From positions 1,674,001 through 1,738,000 of the forward strand of contig NZ_CP132334.1 of NCBI RefSeq assembly GCF_030758415.1: 64,000 bases of DNA. The letters run 5' to 3'. The notes under the pieces are model-generated. The model was given only the letters and a program-made list of their open reading frames with translations. It searched no databases and was not told the origin of the DNA. Position numbers and translations under genes: made by a program. Below are positions 7,904-17,034 of the stretch, piece by piece (positions within the stretch are counted from its first letter, which is position 1; each line of letters starts with the position of its first letter). The DNA is from Parvularcula sp. IMCC14364. Lineage in GTDB: Bacteria > Pseudomonadota > Alphaproteobacteria > Caulobacterales > Parvularculaceae.

Positions 7904-10667
7904 CATCCTCGCCCCCCTCTTCCTCACTGATTTCCGGCACATGCTCGACAGAGACAACTTTCTCATCGTCTCTGGTCTTCAGAATGGTTACACCCTGCGT
8001 GCTGCGCCCAGCGATACGGATATCTTCTACATTTGTGCGGATAAGCTGCCCACCATCGGTGACGAGCATGATCTCGTCGGCTTCTTGTACCGGGAAAGAG
8101 GCCGTCACGCGACCGTTTCGCTCATTCGTGGCAATCGCAATAATGCCCTTCCCGCCACGACCTGAAGTCCGGTACTCGTAAGAAGAGGAGCGTTTACCGA
8201 AACCATTTTCAGTGACGGTCAAAATAAACTGCTCGCGCACCTGCAACGCGGCGATACGCTCGTCAGAAAGGACTGTATCCGTCGCCTCCTGAGAGCCGCT
8301 ATCACCGTCATCTTCTTCCGGATGGCTCGCCTCACCGGCAATCGCCCGGCGCATGGCTGTTGCATATTTGAGATAGGCTTTGGCTTCATCAGATGTAATT
8401 TCAACACCATCCAGAATGGCCATTGAAATAACCCTGTCGTCCCCGAGGGCAGATGTTTCATCCAGTCGGATGCCACGCACACCCGTTGATGTACGCCCGG
8501 TAAACACACGTACAGCGTCAACCGGGAAGCGGATGCAGTTGCCGCTGGATGTCGTCAGCAGCACATTGTCTGTCTCCCGTGCCAGCTGCACACCGACAAT
8601 CTGGTCGCCCTCATCCAGCTTCATGGCGATCTTGCCGTTGCGGTTGATCTGGGTGAAATCAGAGAGCTTGTTGCGCCGAACACCACCAGAGCCCGTGGCA
8701 AACATAATGTCCATCTGCGCCCAGTCTCGTTCATCTTCCGGCAGCGGCAGGATCGTCGTGACACGCTCACCCTGTTGCAGCGGCAGCAGATTGACGAATG
8801 CCTTGCCACGCGCTGACGGCGCCCCTTCCGGCAACCGCCAGAGCTTCATCTTGTACACCATGCCTGATGACGTGAAGAACAGCAGCGGCGTGTGGGTACT
8901 GCCGACAAAAAGCTGAGAGACGAAATCCTCGTCCTTCATTTTCATGCCTGCCCGTCCCTTCCCGCCGCGCCGTTGTGCACGATAAGTCGAGAGCGGTGTC
9001 CGTTTGACATACCCCCCATGCGTAACCGTCACGACCATTTCTTCACGGGCGATCAGGTCTTCATCCTCCATCTCGAAACCGGCATCAATAATCTCGGTAC
9101 GGCGTGGCACAGCAAACTGCTCACGCACCTCCGCCAGTTCATCGAGAATGATCTGCATGACGCGAGAACGCTTGCGCAGGATGTCCAGATAGTCCTTGAT
9201 TTTCTCAGCCAGGCCCTTCAGCTCATCACCAATCTCATCGCGGCCCAGCGCTGTCAGACGTTGCAGACGCAAATCGAGAATGGCCCGCGCCTGCTCCTCG
9301 GACAGTTTCAGTGTGCCATCCTCCTGCAGGGAGTGGCGCGGATCGGCCACAAGAGCCACCAGTGGTGCAAAATCCTTGGCCGGCCAGTTGCGTGACATTA
9401 ACTCCTCGCGAGCCGTTGAGGGGTCCGGTGCCCGGCGAATAAGCGCGACAACTTCGTCAATATTAGCCACGGCGATCGCCAGGCCAACCAGAACATGGGC
9501 CCGGTCACGGGCCTTGCGCAGTTCAAACTTCGTGCGACGGGTCACAACTTCTTCGCGGAAGCCGATAAATGATGTCAGCACGGAGCGCAGGTTCATCTGC
9601 TCCGGGCGCCCCCCATTCAGGGCGAGAATGTTCGCGCCGAAGCTGGTCTGCAACTGAGACTGCTTGTGAAGGTTATTCAGCACCACATCCGGCACGGCAT
9701 CGCGTCGCAGTTCGATCACAACCCGGATACCGGTACGATCGGACTCATCGCGCAGATCAGCGATTCCTTCGATCTTCTTCTCACGGACGAGCGCAGAAAT
9801 TTTCTCGATCATCTGCGCCTTGTTCACCTGATACGGCACGTCATGCGCAATAATCGCCATCCGGTCTTTGCGGATTTCCTCGATACTGGTGCGCGCTCGC
9901 ATGATAATGGAGCCGCGCCCGGTCAGTAGCGCTGAACGCGAACCTGACTGACCAAGAATCTGCGCACCCGTCGGAAAATCAGGCCCAGGCACAATCTCCA
10001 GAAGGTCTGCATCAGGCAAATCAGGATTATCAATCAGGGCAACCGTCGCATCAATGATTTCCCCCAGATTATGCGGCGGGATATTGGTCGCCATGCCCAC
10101 GGCGATCCCGCCGGCACCGTTGACCAGCAGGTTCGGAAAACGGGCGGGCAGTACGACCGGCTCTTTTTCCTTGCCATCATAATTGACCTGGTAATCGACC
10201 GTGTCCTTCTCAATATCGGCGAGAAGCGAGTCAGCGGGCTTGGCCATCCGCACTTCTGTGTACCGCATGGCGGCTGGCGGATCGTTGTCTATGGAGCCGA
10301 AATTCCCCTGACCGTCGAGAAGCGGCAGGCTCATGGAGAAGTCCTGCGCCATACGCACAAGCGCATCATAGACAGCCTGATCTCCATGAGGGTGATATTT
10401 ACCAATCACATCACCAACAATCCGGGCGGATTTGGAATATGGCTTGTTCCAAACCTGTCCGTTCGTTTGCATGGACCAGAGAACACGCCGGTGCACGGGC
10501 TTGAGGCCGTCGCGCGCATCAGGAATGGCGCGCGAGACGATGACGCTCATGGCATAGTCCAGATAGGACTTGCGCATCTCGTCTTCTATGGAAATCTGCT
10601 GGATATCTTCACCGGGCGGGAGTCCGCCAGGATTTTCCGGCGATGAATCGTCGTTTTTATCGTTCAC
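7896..10667 (-). CDS. gyrA: DNA gyrase subunit A
   Basis: The 923-residue GyrA cleaves and rejoins DNA in the A2B2 gyrase. The catalytic Tyr is Y136 in [10 protein letters not shown], and the GyrA box that directs wrapping and supercoiling is in AQRRGGKG, which separates it from ParC. The start is GTG at 10667; an overlapping ATG two bases upstream is out of frame. In the quinolone-resistance region the residue matching E. coli Ser83 is Gln97 ([10 protein letters not shown]) while the Asp87 equivalent is kept. An acidic insert, [17 protein letters not shown], interrupts the C-terminal beta-pinwheel. Confidence 0.97.
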   Translation of the reverse strand: MNDKNDDSSPENPGGLPPGEDIQQISIEDEMRKSYLDYAMSVIVSRAIPDARDGLKPVHRRVLWSMQTNGQVWNKPYSKSARIVGDVIGKYHPHGDQAVYDALVRMAQDFSMSLPLLDGQGNFGSIDNDPPAAMRYTEVRMAKPADSLLADIEKDTVDYQVNYDGKEKEPVVLPARFPNLLVNGAGGIAVGMATNIPPHNLGEIIDATVALIDNPDLPDADLLEIVPGPDFPTGAQILGQSGSRSALLTGRGSIIMRARTSIEEIRKDRMAIIAHDVPYQVNKAQMIEKISALVREKKIEGIADLRDESDRTGIRVVIELRRDAVPDVVLNNLHKQSQLQTSFGANILALNGGRPEQMNLRSVLTSFIGFREEVVTRRTKFELRKARDRAHVLVGLAIAVANIDEVVALIRRAPDPSTAREELMSRNWPAKDFAPLVALVADPRHSLQEDGTLKLSEEQARAILDLRLQRLTALGRDEIGDELKGLAEKIKDYLDILRKRSRVMQIILDELAEVREQFAVPRRTEIIDAGFEMEDEDLIAREEMVVTVTHGGYVKRTPLSTYRAQRRGGKGRAGMKMKDEDFVSQLFVGSTHTPLLFFTSSGMVYKMKLWRLPEGAPSARGKAFVNLLPLQQGERVTTILPLPEDERDWAQMDIMFATGSGGVRRNKLSDFTQINRNGKIAMKLDEGDQIVGVQLARETDNVLLTTSSGNCIRFPVDAVRVFTGRTSTGVRGIRLDETSALGDDRVISMAILDGVEITSDEAKAYLKYATAMRRAIAGEASHPEEDDGDSGSQEATDTVLSDERIAALQVREQFILTVTENGFGKRSSSYEYRTSGRGGKGIIAIATNERNGRVTASFPVQEADEIMLVTDGGQLIRTNVEDIRIAGRSTQGVTILKTRDDEKVVSVEHVPEISEEEGGEDDG

Positions 10668-10790
10668 ATTAAGTCCGTTAGAATCATTGCGTTTTTTCTC
10701 AATTATTTTAGCATTTTAGTTGGTGGTGCCGCAAGCAATGCGACAGACTTTTACATTACGTGCGTATCTGGCAGATTTGCCCGGAAGGTT

Positions 10791-11405
10791 ATGATGAAAA
10801 ACATGCTGCAAAAAAGAATGGTGACGGCGGCGGCTCTGGTCATGACTGTTGTTGCCTGTGCCCCTGAGCAACAGACATATCGCGGCGAAGCAGACCCACT
10901 TCTTGAAACACTGGCCCCCGCAGCAGGCGCAACAGCGAGTGCGAAGTTCATTTCCCCTGATGGTGAATTTCTCGGCAACGTCACCATGAGTGACAGTACC
11001 AACGGCGTGCTGATCAGGGTGGACCTGAAAAACCTTCCCCAAGGGTGGCATGGCATCCATCTCCACCAGATTGGTGACTGCGGTGACGGCTCGGAGGGCT
11101 TCAAGGCGTCCGGCGGACATATCAACCCGGACGGTAATGCCCATGGCCTGTTAAACCCGGACGGCTATGAACGCGCTGATATGCCGAACATATATGCCGG
11201 GGCAGATGGCCGCGCGACAGCAGCCTTCTTCAATTCCTATGTGCGTCTCAACAACAGCGAAGATGTTGCCGAAACCGTCGGCTTCGGCGCCGTTCTTCTG
11301 GACACAAACGGTTTTGCCATGGTTGTGCATGAAAATGCTGATGACCATCAAAGTCAGCCCATTGGCGGGGCCGGACCACGCATCGCCTGCGCCGCATTCA
11401 ACTGA
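10791..11405 (+). CDS. sodC: Cu/Zn superoxide dismutase, probable lipoprotein
   Basis: A 204-residue Cu/Zn-type superoxide dismutase with a lipoprotein signal: hydrophobic segment then VVAC, putting the lipidated Cys at residue 23. Copper ligands are visible as HGIHLH (H90, H92), bridging H110 in GGHINP, and H180 in MVVHEN; C97 and C200 fit the usual disulfide. The zinc region is not standard: the family's HAGD is YERAD here, so the third zinc His is Glu127 while Asp130 is kept. GGAAGG precedes the paired ATGs at 10791/10794. It likely removes superoxide in the periplasm. A Ni-SOD is at 50262. Confidence 0.9.
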   Translation: MMKNMLQKRMVTAAALVMTVVACAPEQQTYRGEADPLLETLAPAAGATASAKFISPDGEFLGNVTMSDSTNGVLIRVDLKNLPQGWHGIHLHQIGDCGDGSEGFKASGGHINPDGNAHGLLNPDGYERADMPNIYAGADGRATAAFFNSYVRLNNSEDVAETVGFGAVLLDTNGFAMVVHENADDHQSQPIGGAGPRIACAAFN

Positions 11406-11417
11406 CGGGAGCTTCTC

Positions 11418-11840
11418 ATGGGAAAGTCAGACAACAAGACCGTCGCCACCGACGCAGATGTTACGGCCTTTCTTGAAGCCGTCGAACCGGAAAAACGCAG
11501 GCGCGACGGCTTTCGTGCTCTTGAGATGCTCAAACGTGTCACCGGTCACGAGCCCAGAATGTGGGGGCCAAGCCTCATAGGCTTCGATGAATATCACTAC
11601 AAATATGAAAGCGGTCGCGAGGGCGATTTCCTTGCGATCGGCTTCAGCCCGCGCAAAGCCAACATGGTTTTCTACCTGATGCCCGGCTATCAGGATTTCG
11701 GCCCGCAACTGGAGCGCCTCGGCAAGCATAAGCTGGGCAAGAGCTGCCTCTATATCACGGACCTCGACAAGGTCGATATGTCCGTACTGGAAGAAATGTG
11801 CACCAACGCTTACCAGTATATTGTGGACAATTATCACTAA
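11418..11840 (+). CDS. DUF1801 (YdhG-like) domain protein
   Basis: A 140-residue soluble protein with the DUF1801 pattern: an N-terminal helix with FLEAVEPEKRRRDGFRALEML, then GPSLIGFDEYHYKYESGREGD, FSPRKANMVFYLM and the C-terminal KLGKSCLYITDLDKVD. The fold is YdhG-like and no biochemical activity is firmly established for the family. GGGAG precedes the ATG. It sits twelve bases after sodC and may be co-transcribed with it. Confidence 0.85.
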   Translation: MGKSDNKTVATDADVTAFLEAVEPEKRRRDGFRALEMLKRVTGHEPRMWGPSLIGFDEYHYKYESGREGDFLAIGFSPRKANMVFYLMPGYQDFGPQLERLGKHKLGKSCLYITDLDKVDMSVLEEMCTNAYQYIVDNYH

Positions 11841-12130
11841 CCATCAAAGCCTGCGCCTGACCTGCCCCAGGTATATTCGCAACATGAGAAACTGACAGCC
11901 GTTTCCCTGAGCAAAATGACCAAAGGCACGACGGTTTTGAGGCGGTCCCAAAAGACTTCCCAAAAAACTTATGTGCCCCCCTCTGTCATGGCCTATTGTC
12001 CTTCGCAGACCAACTCTAGAGAGGGTGAGGCAGATCAAAAGCCCAACAAATGTGGCTGTCACATCATGGTGTCTTTTTGTGAGCTGCCAGAAGTGTCATG
12101 TCAGGCACTTCAATAACAGGAGTGCGACCA
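11841..12130. other. 290-base intergenic region, no supported gene
   Basis: Open frames on both strands here are short and without recognisable protein character. The only structure seen is a six-base inverted repeat, GAAGTG and CACTTC, at 12090-12111 just before the ribosome site of the next gene. It probably holds the promoter for the 12131-14610 run, but no clear promoter motif was identified. Confidence 0.4.
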
Positions 12131-13399
12131 ATGAGCGTTAGACCCATCAAACTGAGTTTCCCCGGCGCATCTGGTGCTGATCTTGCGGCGCGGCTGGATT
12201 TGCCGACCGGGCATATCCGCGCCTATGCGCTGTTTGCCCACTGTTTTACATGTTCCAAGGATCTCATTGGTGCGCGCAAGATATCAGAAGCGCTGACCCG
12301 TCAGGGCATTGCGGTCATGAGATTTGACTTCACCGGGCTGGGTGACTCAGGTGGCGATTTTGCCTCGACGAATTTCTCGACAAATCTTGCCGACCTGGCC
12401 AGTGCGGTTTCGTTCCTGCGCGACACATATAAAGCACCGGCGATTTTGATCGGCCATTCCCTTGGTGGCCGCGCCATCCTCAGCATGGCAGCGGATGTGC
12501 CGGAGGCTAAAGCAGTGGTGACGATCGGCAGCCCAGAAAGCCCGGCGCATGTGACCCATCAGTTCGCCGAGCAGCTTGATGTCATACGCAAGCAGGGAGA
12601 AGCTGCCATCAGGCTTGGGGAGCGCCCCTTCACGATCCGGCGGCAGTTCCTGGATGACCTGGAAAAGCATTCCCTCGCCGATATCAGTCGCCAGCAGCAC
12701 TATGCCCTGCTGGTCATGCACTCGCCCACTGATACAATTGTCGGCATAGAGAACGCCACGGGCATTTTCACCAGTGCCAGGCACCCGAAAAGTTTTGTAT
12801 CCCTCGATACGGCAGACCATCTCCTCTCAAACAGGAAAGATGCCACTTATGCGGCCACAGTGATTGGTGGCTGGGCCAGTCACTATATAGATGATGATGA
12901 AAGTACCGAGGAGGAAGAAACAGAAACCGGTATCGTGGAATTGAGCGAAACCGGCCTTGGTAAATTTCAGAACACGGTGCGTGTCGGCCCCCATAAACTG
13001 CTGGCAGATGAGCCGCTGGATATGGGTGGGCTTGGCTCTGGCCCCTCGCCTTACGAGTTTCTTTCGACCGCACTGGGCGCCTGCACAAACATGACCCTGC
13101 GCATGTATGCTGACCACAAGAAAATCCCCCTTGATCGTGTCGCCATCAGGGTGCGCCACTTCAAGACCCATGGTCGGGACAGCGAAAGTGCAGCGGGAGA
13201 CAAGGACGCGCCGGCGGCAAAACTGGATCATTTCGAGCGGGAAATCGCGCTTGAGGGGGATTTTGATGATAAAACCCGCGCAAGATTGCTTGAAATCGCG
13301 GATAAATGCCCCGTACACAAGACGCTCGAAACGGGCGCAAAAGTGCTCACCCGTGATGTCACCGAGGCAGGAGAGACAGATGACCAAGGCAGCAGCTGA
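12131..13399 (+). CDS. Alpha/beta hydrolase-OsmC fusion protein
   Basis: Two domains in 422 residues. Residues 1-255 are an alpha/beta hydrolase with nucleophile elbow GHSLGG (S110), acid candidate D201 in SPTDTIV and His230 in TADH. Residues 270-410 are an OsmC/Ohr-type domain with the peroxidatic Cys318 (LGACTNMTLRMY) and resolving Cys393 (ADKCPVHKTLE). This pairing is a recognised bifunctional arrangement in proteobacteria; the OsmC half suggests reduction of organic hydroperoxides and the hydrolase half possible ester hydrolysis. AGGAG eight bases before ATG 12131 fixes the start over the ATG at 12098. It overlaps the next gene by 20 bases. Confidence 0.93.
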   Translation: MSVRPIKLSFPGASGADLAARLDLPTGHIRAYALFAHCFTCSKDLIGARKISEALTRQGIAVMRFDFTGLGDSGGDFASTNFSTNLADLASAVSFLRDTYKAPAILIGHSLGGRAILSMAADVPEAKAVVTIGSPESPAHVTHQFAEQLDVIRKQGEAAIRLGERPFTIRRQFLDDLEKHSLADISRQQHYALLVMHSPTDTIVGIENATGIFTSARHPKSFVSLDTADHLLSNRKDATYAATVIGGWASHYIDDDESTEEEETETGIVELSETGLGKFQNTVRVGPHKLLADEPLDMGGLGSGPSPYEFLSTALGACTNMTLRMYADHKKIPLDRVAIRVRHFKTHGRDSESAAGDKDAPAAKLDHFEREIALEGDFDDKTRARLLEIADKCPVHKTLETGAKVLTRDVTEAGETDDQGSS

Positions 13400-13682
13400 T
13401 TGCGACAATATGGACGAAGTGCGTGTTGAAATAGATCGCATTGACGCTGCGCTGATTGATCTGATGGCGGAGCGCTGGGACTATGTGGACCGTGCATGGC
13501 AATTGAAGACAAGCCCGGCAGAAGCAACAGTGCCCTGGCGCATCCAGCAGGTCATTGACAAAGTGCGTAGCCGGGCGGAGGCGGGCGGCCTGCCCCCTTC
13601 CCTGGCGGAAGCTCTCTGGCGCCAGTTGATAGGCTGGGGCATTCAGTATGAAGAAGAAAAACTGCGTGACCGGCACAAGTGA
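13380..13682 (+). CDS. Chorismate mutase, AroQ class
   Basis: A small all-helical protein of 100 residues with the AroQ pattern: EVRVEIDRIDAALIDLMAERWDYVDRAWQLK, then WRIQQVIDKVRSRAEAGGLPPSLAEALWRQLIGWGI. It would convert chorismate to prephenate in Phe/Tyr synthesis; an isochorismate-pyruvate lyase of the PchB type cannot be ruled out. ATG at 13380 has GGAG upstream and lies within the end of the hydrolase-OsmC gene. Its stop overlaps the GTG start of the following thioesterase (GTGA). Confidence 0.88.
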   Translation: MTKAAADCDNMDEVRVEIDRIDAALIDLMAERWDYVDRAWQLKTSPAEATVPWRIQQVIDKVRSRAEAGGLPPSLAEALWRQLIGWGIQYEEEKLRDRHK

Positions 13683-14143
13683 CAGAACATCCCGATATCC
13701 CCTCACCGCTTTCACCTGTTCAGCAGGCCGCGAAGGCTTTTATCGAGAGCGAGCATCCGCTTTTCACCAAACTCGGATTGAAAGCAACGCGCATCTCTGA
13801 AGGAGAGATCAGTTTCCGTCTCACGATTCCACCGCAATATAGCGACGGTGACCATGTTCACAGCGGCATCATGGCCATAATGCTGGACACAATTCTCGGC
13901 AATGCTGTCTGGACCTCGCTTGACCGGTTTGTCCCCATCGCAACGATCAATCTGAAAACTGATTATTTCACCAAGGTTTCACCGAATACGCCACTGATCT
14001 GCAGCGGCATCTGCGAGGGTATTCGTGATGACGTTGCCTATAGTACAGGGCGCGCCATGATCGCAAAAACTGGCGAGCTAGTGGCGATGGCTGCGGGCAC
14101 GTTCATGGTCGGCACCCGCAGCAAATCCAGGTCACGATTATGA
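13679..14143 (+). CDS. Hotdog-fold (PaaI-type) thioesterase
   Basis: A 154-residue single hotdog domain. The family features are HPLFTKLGLKATRISEG, the helix HSGIMAIMLDTILGNAVW and the strand IATINLKTDYFTKVS. Members hydrolyse acyl- or aryl-CoA thioesters; the substrate is not predictable here. The start is GTG, overlapping the chorismate mutase stop, and its own stop overlaps the ATG of the following paralogue (ATGA), so the four-gene run looks like one translationally coupled operon. Confidence 0.9.
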   Translation: MTEHPDIPSPLSPVQQAAKAFIESEHPLFTKLGLKATRISEGEISFRLTIPPQYSDGDHVHSGIMAIMLDTILGNAVWTSLDRFVPIATINLKTDYFTKVSPNTPLICSGICEGIRDDVAYSTGRAMIAKTGELVAMAAGTFMVGTRSKSRSRL

Positions 14144-14610
14144 GTCGCAGTATGATCCCCACACTCCCGCACAATGTAATCACCAGACTGGAGAGCCGCA
14201 TTGCCGCATCTGAAATGGCTGGCTGGCTCAACCTGTCTGTAACACTGGAGGATGACACGCTGATTTATCATCTCGGGTTCGATGAAGCGCATATCGGTAA
14301 TCCGGTTATTCGCGCCATTCATGGCGGTGTGGTTTCAACATTTCTGGAAACGGCATCCTAGTATGAAACATATGCCCGCCTGCCGGAGGATGTCGACATC
14401 AATGTTACCAGCGTTCACACAAATTTTTTGCGCTCAACAACGCCGACAAATGTTCATGGCAGCGTTTCCATTCACCGGCTCGGGCGTCGTTTCGGATTTC
14501 TTGCGGCGACCTGCTGGCAGGAAAACAGAGACAATCCCGTGGCAACAGCGGAAACAGGCATCCGCATCAAGCGCCCGGAGGAAGTATCAGTCACGGCAGG
14601 CAAGGCATAA
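14140..14610 (+). pseudogene. PaaI-type thioesterase interrupted by an in-frame TAG
   Basis: Reading from ATG 14140, the frame encodes the first half of a hotdog thioesterase, with IHGGVVSTFLETAS as the central helix, then stops at TAG 14359-14361. The same frame continues without another stop to TAA at 14608-14610 and supplies the missing half (YETYARLPEDVDINVTS, NVHGSVSIHRLG, ATAETGIRIKR). The whole would be 156 codons, matching its upstream paralogue. One C-to-T change (CAG to TAG) would explain it. Other genes here end in TAG, so amber is not reassigned. It is either a recent nonsense mutation or a sequencing error. Its 3' end overlaps the convergent DksA-like gene by 24 bases. Confidence 0.85.
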
Positions 14611-14919
14611 TTCTGTAGCTGGATCAATCAATAGTCTCTGCTCGGCTATTTCTTCCTCACATTCCTGACACAGACCATAATCGCCACCCTCAAGGCGGTT
14701 CAGGGCACGCTCTATGCGGGCAAGGTCACGTTGGCGCAATTTCTCCTGAGCCTTCGCCATGGCCTGCTGCTGCAAGGCATCCTGCCGCGACAGGCGACCA
14801 ACAGACTGCTGGTCAAGTTCAACAGGCTTGCGCGCATCTGAAGCGCGGCGCGATAGATCAAGCAGGTCGCGCTTTCGCTCTTCCAGCAGGCCGCGGAATT
14901 TTTCGGGATCAGAGGGCAT
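14587..14919 (-). CDS. DksA/TraR-family zinc-finger protein
   Basis: A 110-residue protein with a long N-terminal coiled-coil helix pair and a C-terminal four-Cys zinc finger: GLCQECEEEI and ELCLACRD. It is shorter than E. coli DksA and resembles the small DksA-like RNA polymerase secondary-channel regulators. ATG at 14919 shares its A with the TGA of holC (TGATG), so the start is set by coupling rather than by the longer in-frame options. Whether it responds to ppGpp cannot be judged from sequence. Confidence 0.87.
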   Translation of the reverse strand: MPSDPEKFRGLLEERKRDLLDLSRRASDARKPVELDQQSVGRLSRQDALQQQAMAKAQEKLRQRDLARIERALNRLEGGDYGLCQECEEEIAEQRLLIDPATELCLACRD

Positions 14920-15368
14920 CACCCCTGCTTTTCCCATCTGCCCTGTACTGACTGTCGCCAGTATGTTGGCTGATGTTCGCTGCCTTTCAGGTCTTTCCAA
15001 AACTGTCGTGCCTTGTTCAGGGCATTTTCATCAGCACCATCAAAAATGGATATGCACCGTGTCAAATGCTCGATTTCAGCCAGTTCCACCTCGGCGCCTT
15101 CGACCAGAAACAGAAGGTCCCGGTTCGCATCCAGGTCAGTTTCAGTTGTCAGCCAGACCGGATGATCCGTACTGTCCCCGGCAGAGCCATGCGGGAGAAA
15201 ACTCTCGTCAGCATACGTCCACAGGAGATTTTCGAGATGCTCCAGCTTGTCATCAGCCCCAACACGGACCGTTGCCCGCCAGCCTCTTTCCAGTGTTTTT
15301 GCCAACAGATCAGGCAAAACCGTTTCCAGCTTCGCCTGTTCAAGATGGTAAAAAAGCACTTCCGCCAT
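14919..15368 (-). CDS. holC: DNA polymerase III chi subunit
   Basis: The 149-residue protein matches HolC: start MAEVLFYHLEQAKLETVLPD, the middle TYADESFLPHG...HPVWLTT and the terminal FWKDLKGSEHQPTYWRQS. Chi links the clamp loader to single-strand binding protein at the replication fork. It lies 14 bases after pepA on the same strand, a common alphaproteobacterial pairing, and is coupled to the DksA-like gene by TGATG. Confidence 0.93.
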   Translation of the reverse strand: MAEVLFYHLEQAKLETVLPDLLAKTLERGWRATVRVGADDKLEHLENLLWTYADESFLPHGSAGDSTDHPVWLTTETDLDANRDLLFLVEGAEVELAEIEHLTRCISIFDGADENALNKARQFWKDLKGSEHQPTYWRQSVQGRWEKQG

Positions 15369-15382
15369 GAGCCTTGCAGGCC

Positions 15383-16873
15383 TCAGCTTTCGTAATTGGC
15401 CCGGATGAATTCATCCAGCAGGCGCACACCATAACCAGCACCTCCTTTAGGGCAGGTCGGCTTGTCCTTGGTCTGCCAAGCCATACCGGCAATATCCAGA
15501 TGTGCCCAGGGTATGTCATCACTGACAAACCGCTTGAGGAATGCCGCCGCACTGGAGGAACCACCTTCCCGGCCGCCGATATTCTTCATATCCGCAATGT
15601 CGGACTTGATCATGTCATCATGGGCTTTGCCAAGCGGCATCCGCCATAACTCTTCCCCTGTGGCAGTGCCAGCATCAGTCAGTGCCGTAACAAGCTCATC
15701 ATCGGGCGAGAAACATCCACCATATTCATGTGCCAGAGAAATGATGATGGCTCCTGTCAGGGTCGCCAGATCAACTATAGCCGCTGGCTTGAACTTTTCC
15801 TGTGTATATGTGAGCGCATCAGCCAGCACCAGACGACCTTCGGCATCAGTATTCAGCACCTCGATTGTCTGGCCGGACATTGACGTGACAACATCACCCG
15901 GACGCTGGGCATTGCCATCCGGCATGTTCTCTACCAGTCCGATAATGCCGATGACATTGGCCTTCGCTTTCCTGCCTGCCAGCGCCACCATCGCACCAGT
16001 GACTGCAGCAGAACCACCCATGTCCCATTTCATGTCCCACATGCCGACAGGCGGCTTGAGAGAAATACCACCAGTGTCAAAGGTAACGCCCTTGCCGACG
16101 AAGCAGACCGGCTTCTGGCCTTTCTTGCCGCCCATCCATTTCATCACAACGAGCTTGCTTTCGCGAACAGAGCCCTGACCCACGCCAAGCAGAGAGCCCA
16201 TGCCAAGCTTTTTCATTTCCTTCTCGCCAAGCACACTCACTTCAAGTCCCAGAGACTCCAGGTCCTGACAGCGTGCTGCATACGTTTCCGGGTGCAGGAT
16301 ATTTGCTGGTTCCGACACCAGATCACGCGCACAGAAAACGCCATCTGCAACCTTATCAAGTCCGGCATATGCTTTCTTGGCATCCGTGGCCTCGGGAGAA
16401 CTGACGGTGACTTTGGTTAGGCTGGGCAGCTCTGATTTCTCTGCTGTCGTCCTGTAGGCATCAAAAGAATAGGCACGCAGGCGGGCTCCATACGCCACAG
16501 CAGCGTGAAGGTCGCTCGCATCCACAGCATCGTTGTCGAACCCGTCAAGGGCAAAAACCAGGCTCTTTTCAGCGCTGCGGAAATACCGCGCCACAGCCTT
16601 GCCCCCCAGGTTTTGGGCTTCAAGCAAAGTCATGTCTTTTCTGTTCCCGGCTCCGATCAACAAAATGGCGCTATTGCTGATCCCATCCGGCCCGGTCACT
16701 TCGACCTGCTGACCAGCTTTGCCGGAAAAATCTGCGGCTTTTTCGGCGCGCATCAAAGCGCCGCCCGTCTGGTCATTCAGTTCGGTAAAAGCTGAGCTGC
16801 GATCCTCGTTTGCATATACCGGCACGATAACAGCGCCGGACTTGGGCAGTGAGGATTTTGAGAATGTGATCAT
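15383..16873 (-). CDS. pepA: Leucyl aminopeptidase (M17)
   Basis: The 496-residue cytosolic aminopeptidase has the M17 two-metal signature NTDAEGRLVLADAL, with the upstream ligands in VGKGVTFDTGGISLKP and the DMGGSAAVTGAM segment. It removes N-terminal residues, preferentially Leu, and in enteric bacteria PepA can also bind DNA for Xer recombination. The C-terminal part is typical (AWQTKDKPTCPKGGAGYGVRLL). It is the first gene of pepA-holC-dksA-like and is divergent from lptF, with about 160 bases between. Confidence 0.96.
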   Translation of the reverse strand: MITFSKSSLPKSGAVIVPVYANEDRSSAFTELNDQTGGALMRAEKAADFSGKAGQQVEVTGPDGISNSAILLIGAGNRKDMTLLEAQNLGGKAVARYFRSAEKSLVFALDGFDNDAVDASDLHAAVAYGARLRAYSFDAYRTTAEKSELPSLTKVTVSSPEATDAKKAYAGLDKVADGVFCARDLVSEPANILHPETYAARCQDLESLGLEVSVLGEKEMKKLGMGSLLGVGQGSVRESKLVVMKWMGGKKGQKPVCFVGKGVTFDTGGISLKPPVGMWDMKWDMGGSAAVTGAMVALAGRKAKANVIGIIGLVENMPDGNAQRPGDVVTSMSGQTIEVLNTDAEGRLVLADALTYTQEKFKPAAIVDLATLTGAIIISLAHEYGGCFSPDDELVTALTDAGTATGEELWRMPLGKAHDDMIKSDIADMKNIGGREGGSSSAAAFLKRFVSDDIPWAHLDIAGMAWQTKDKPTCPKGGAGYGVRLLDEFIRANYES

Positions 16874-17034
16874 GAGGCTCTCTCCATTGTCGTATTTTGT
16901 CAGGCAATTACCTGAATTTCATTCAGACGCCAGTTCGATTTGTTTGCGCACAACGCCGATTGTGTTAGGCCAAACAGCGGTCTAGTCTGGGTGTGGGACA
17001 TGACATTCTGCGTCAGATAAGTATAGAGGTTTGT

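Noticed and set aside
11844-12062. 72-codon open frame on the minus strand between the DUF1801 gene and the hydrolase-OsmC gene
   Set aside because: No ribosome site, no recognisable protein pattern, and it lies in the likely promoter region of the next operon.
14359-14361. Amber codon as a recoded (pyrrolysine or suppressed) site
   Set aside because: No recoding signal or tRNA evidence is seen, and several genes here end normally in TAG.
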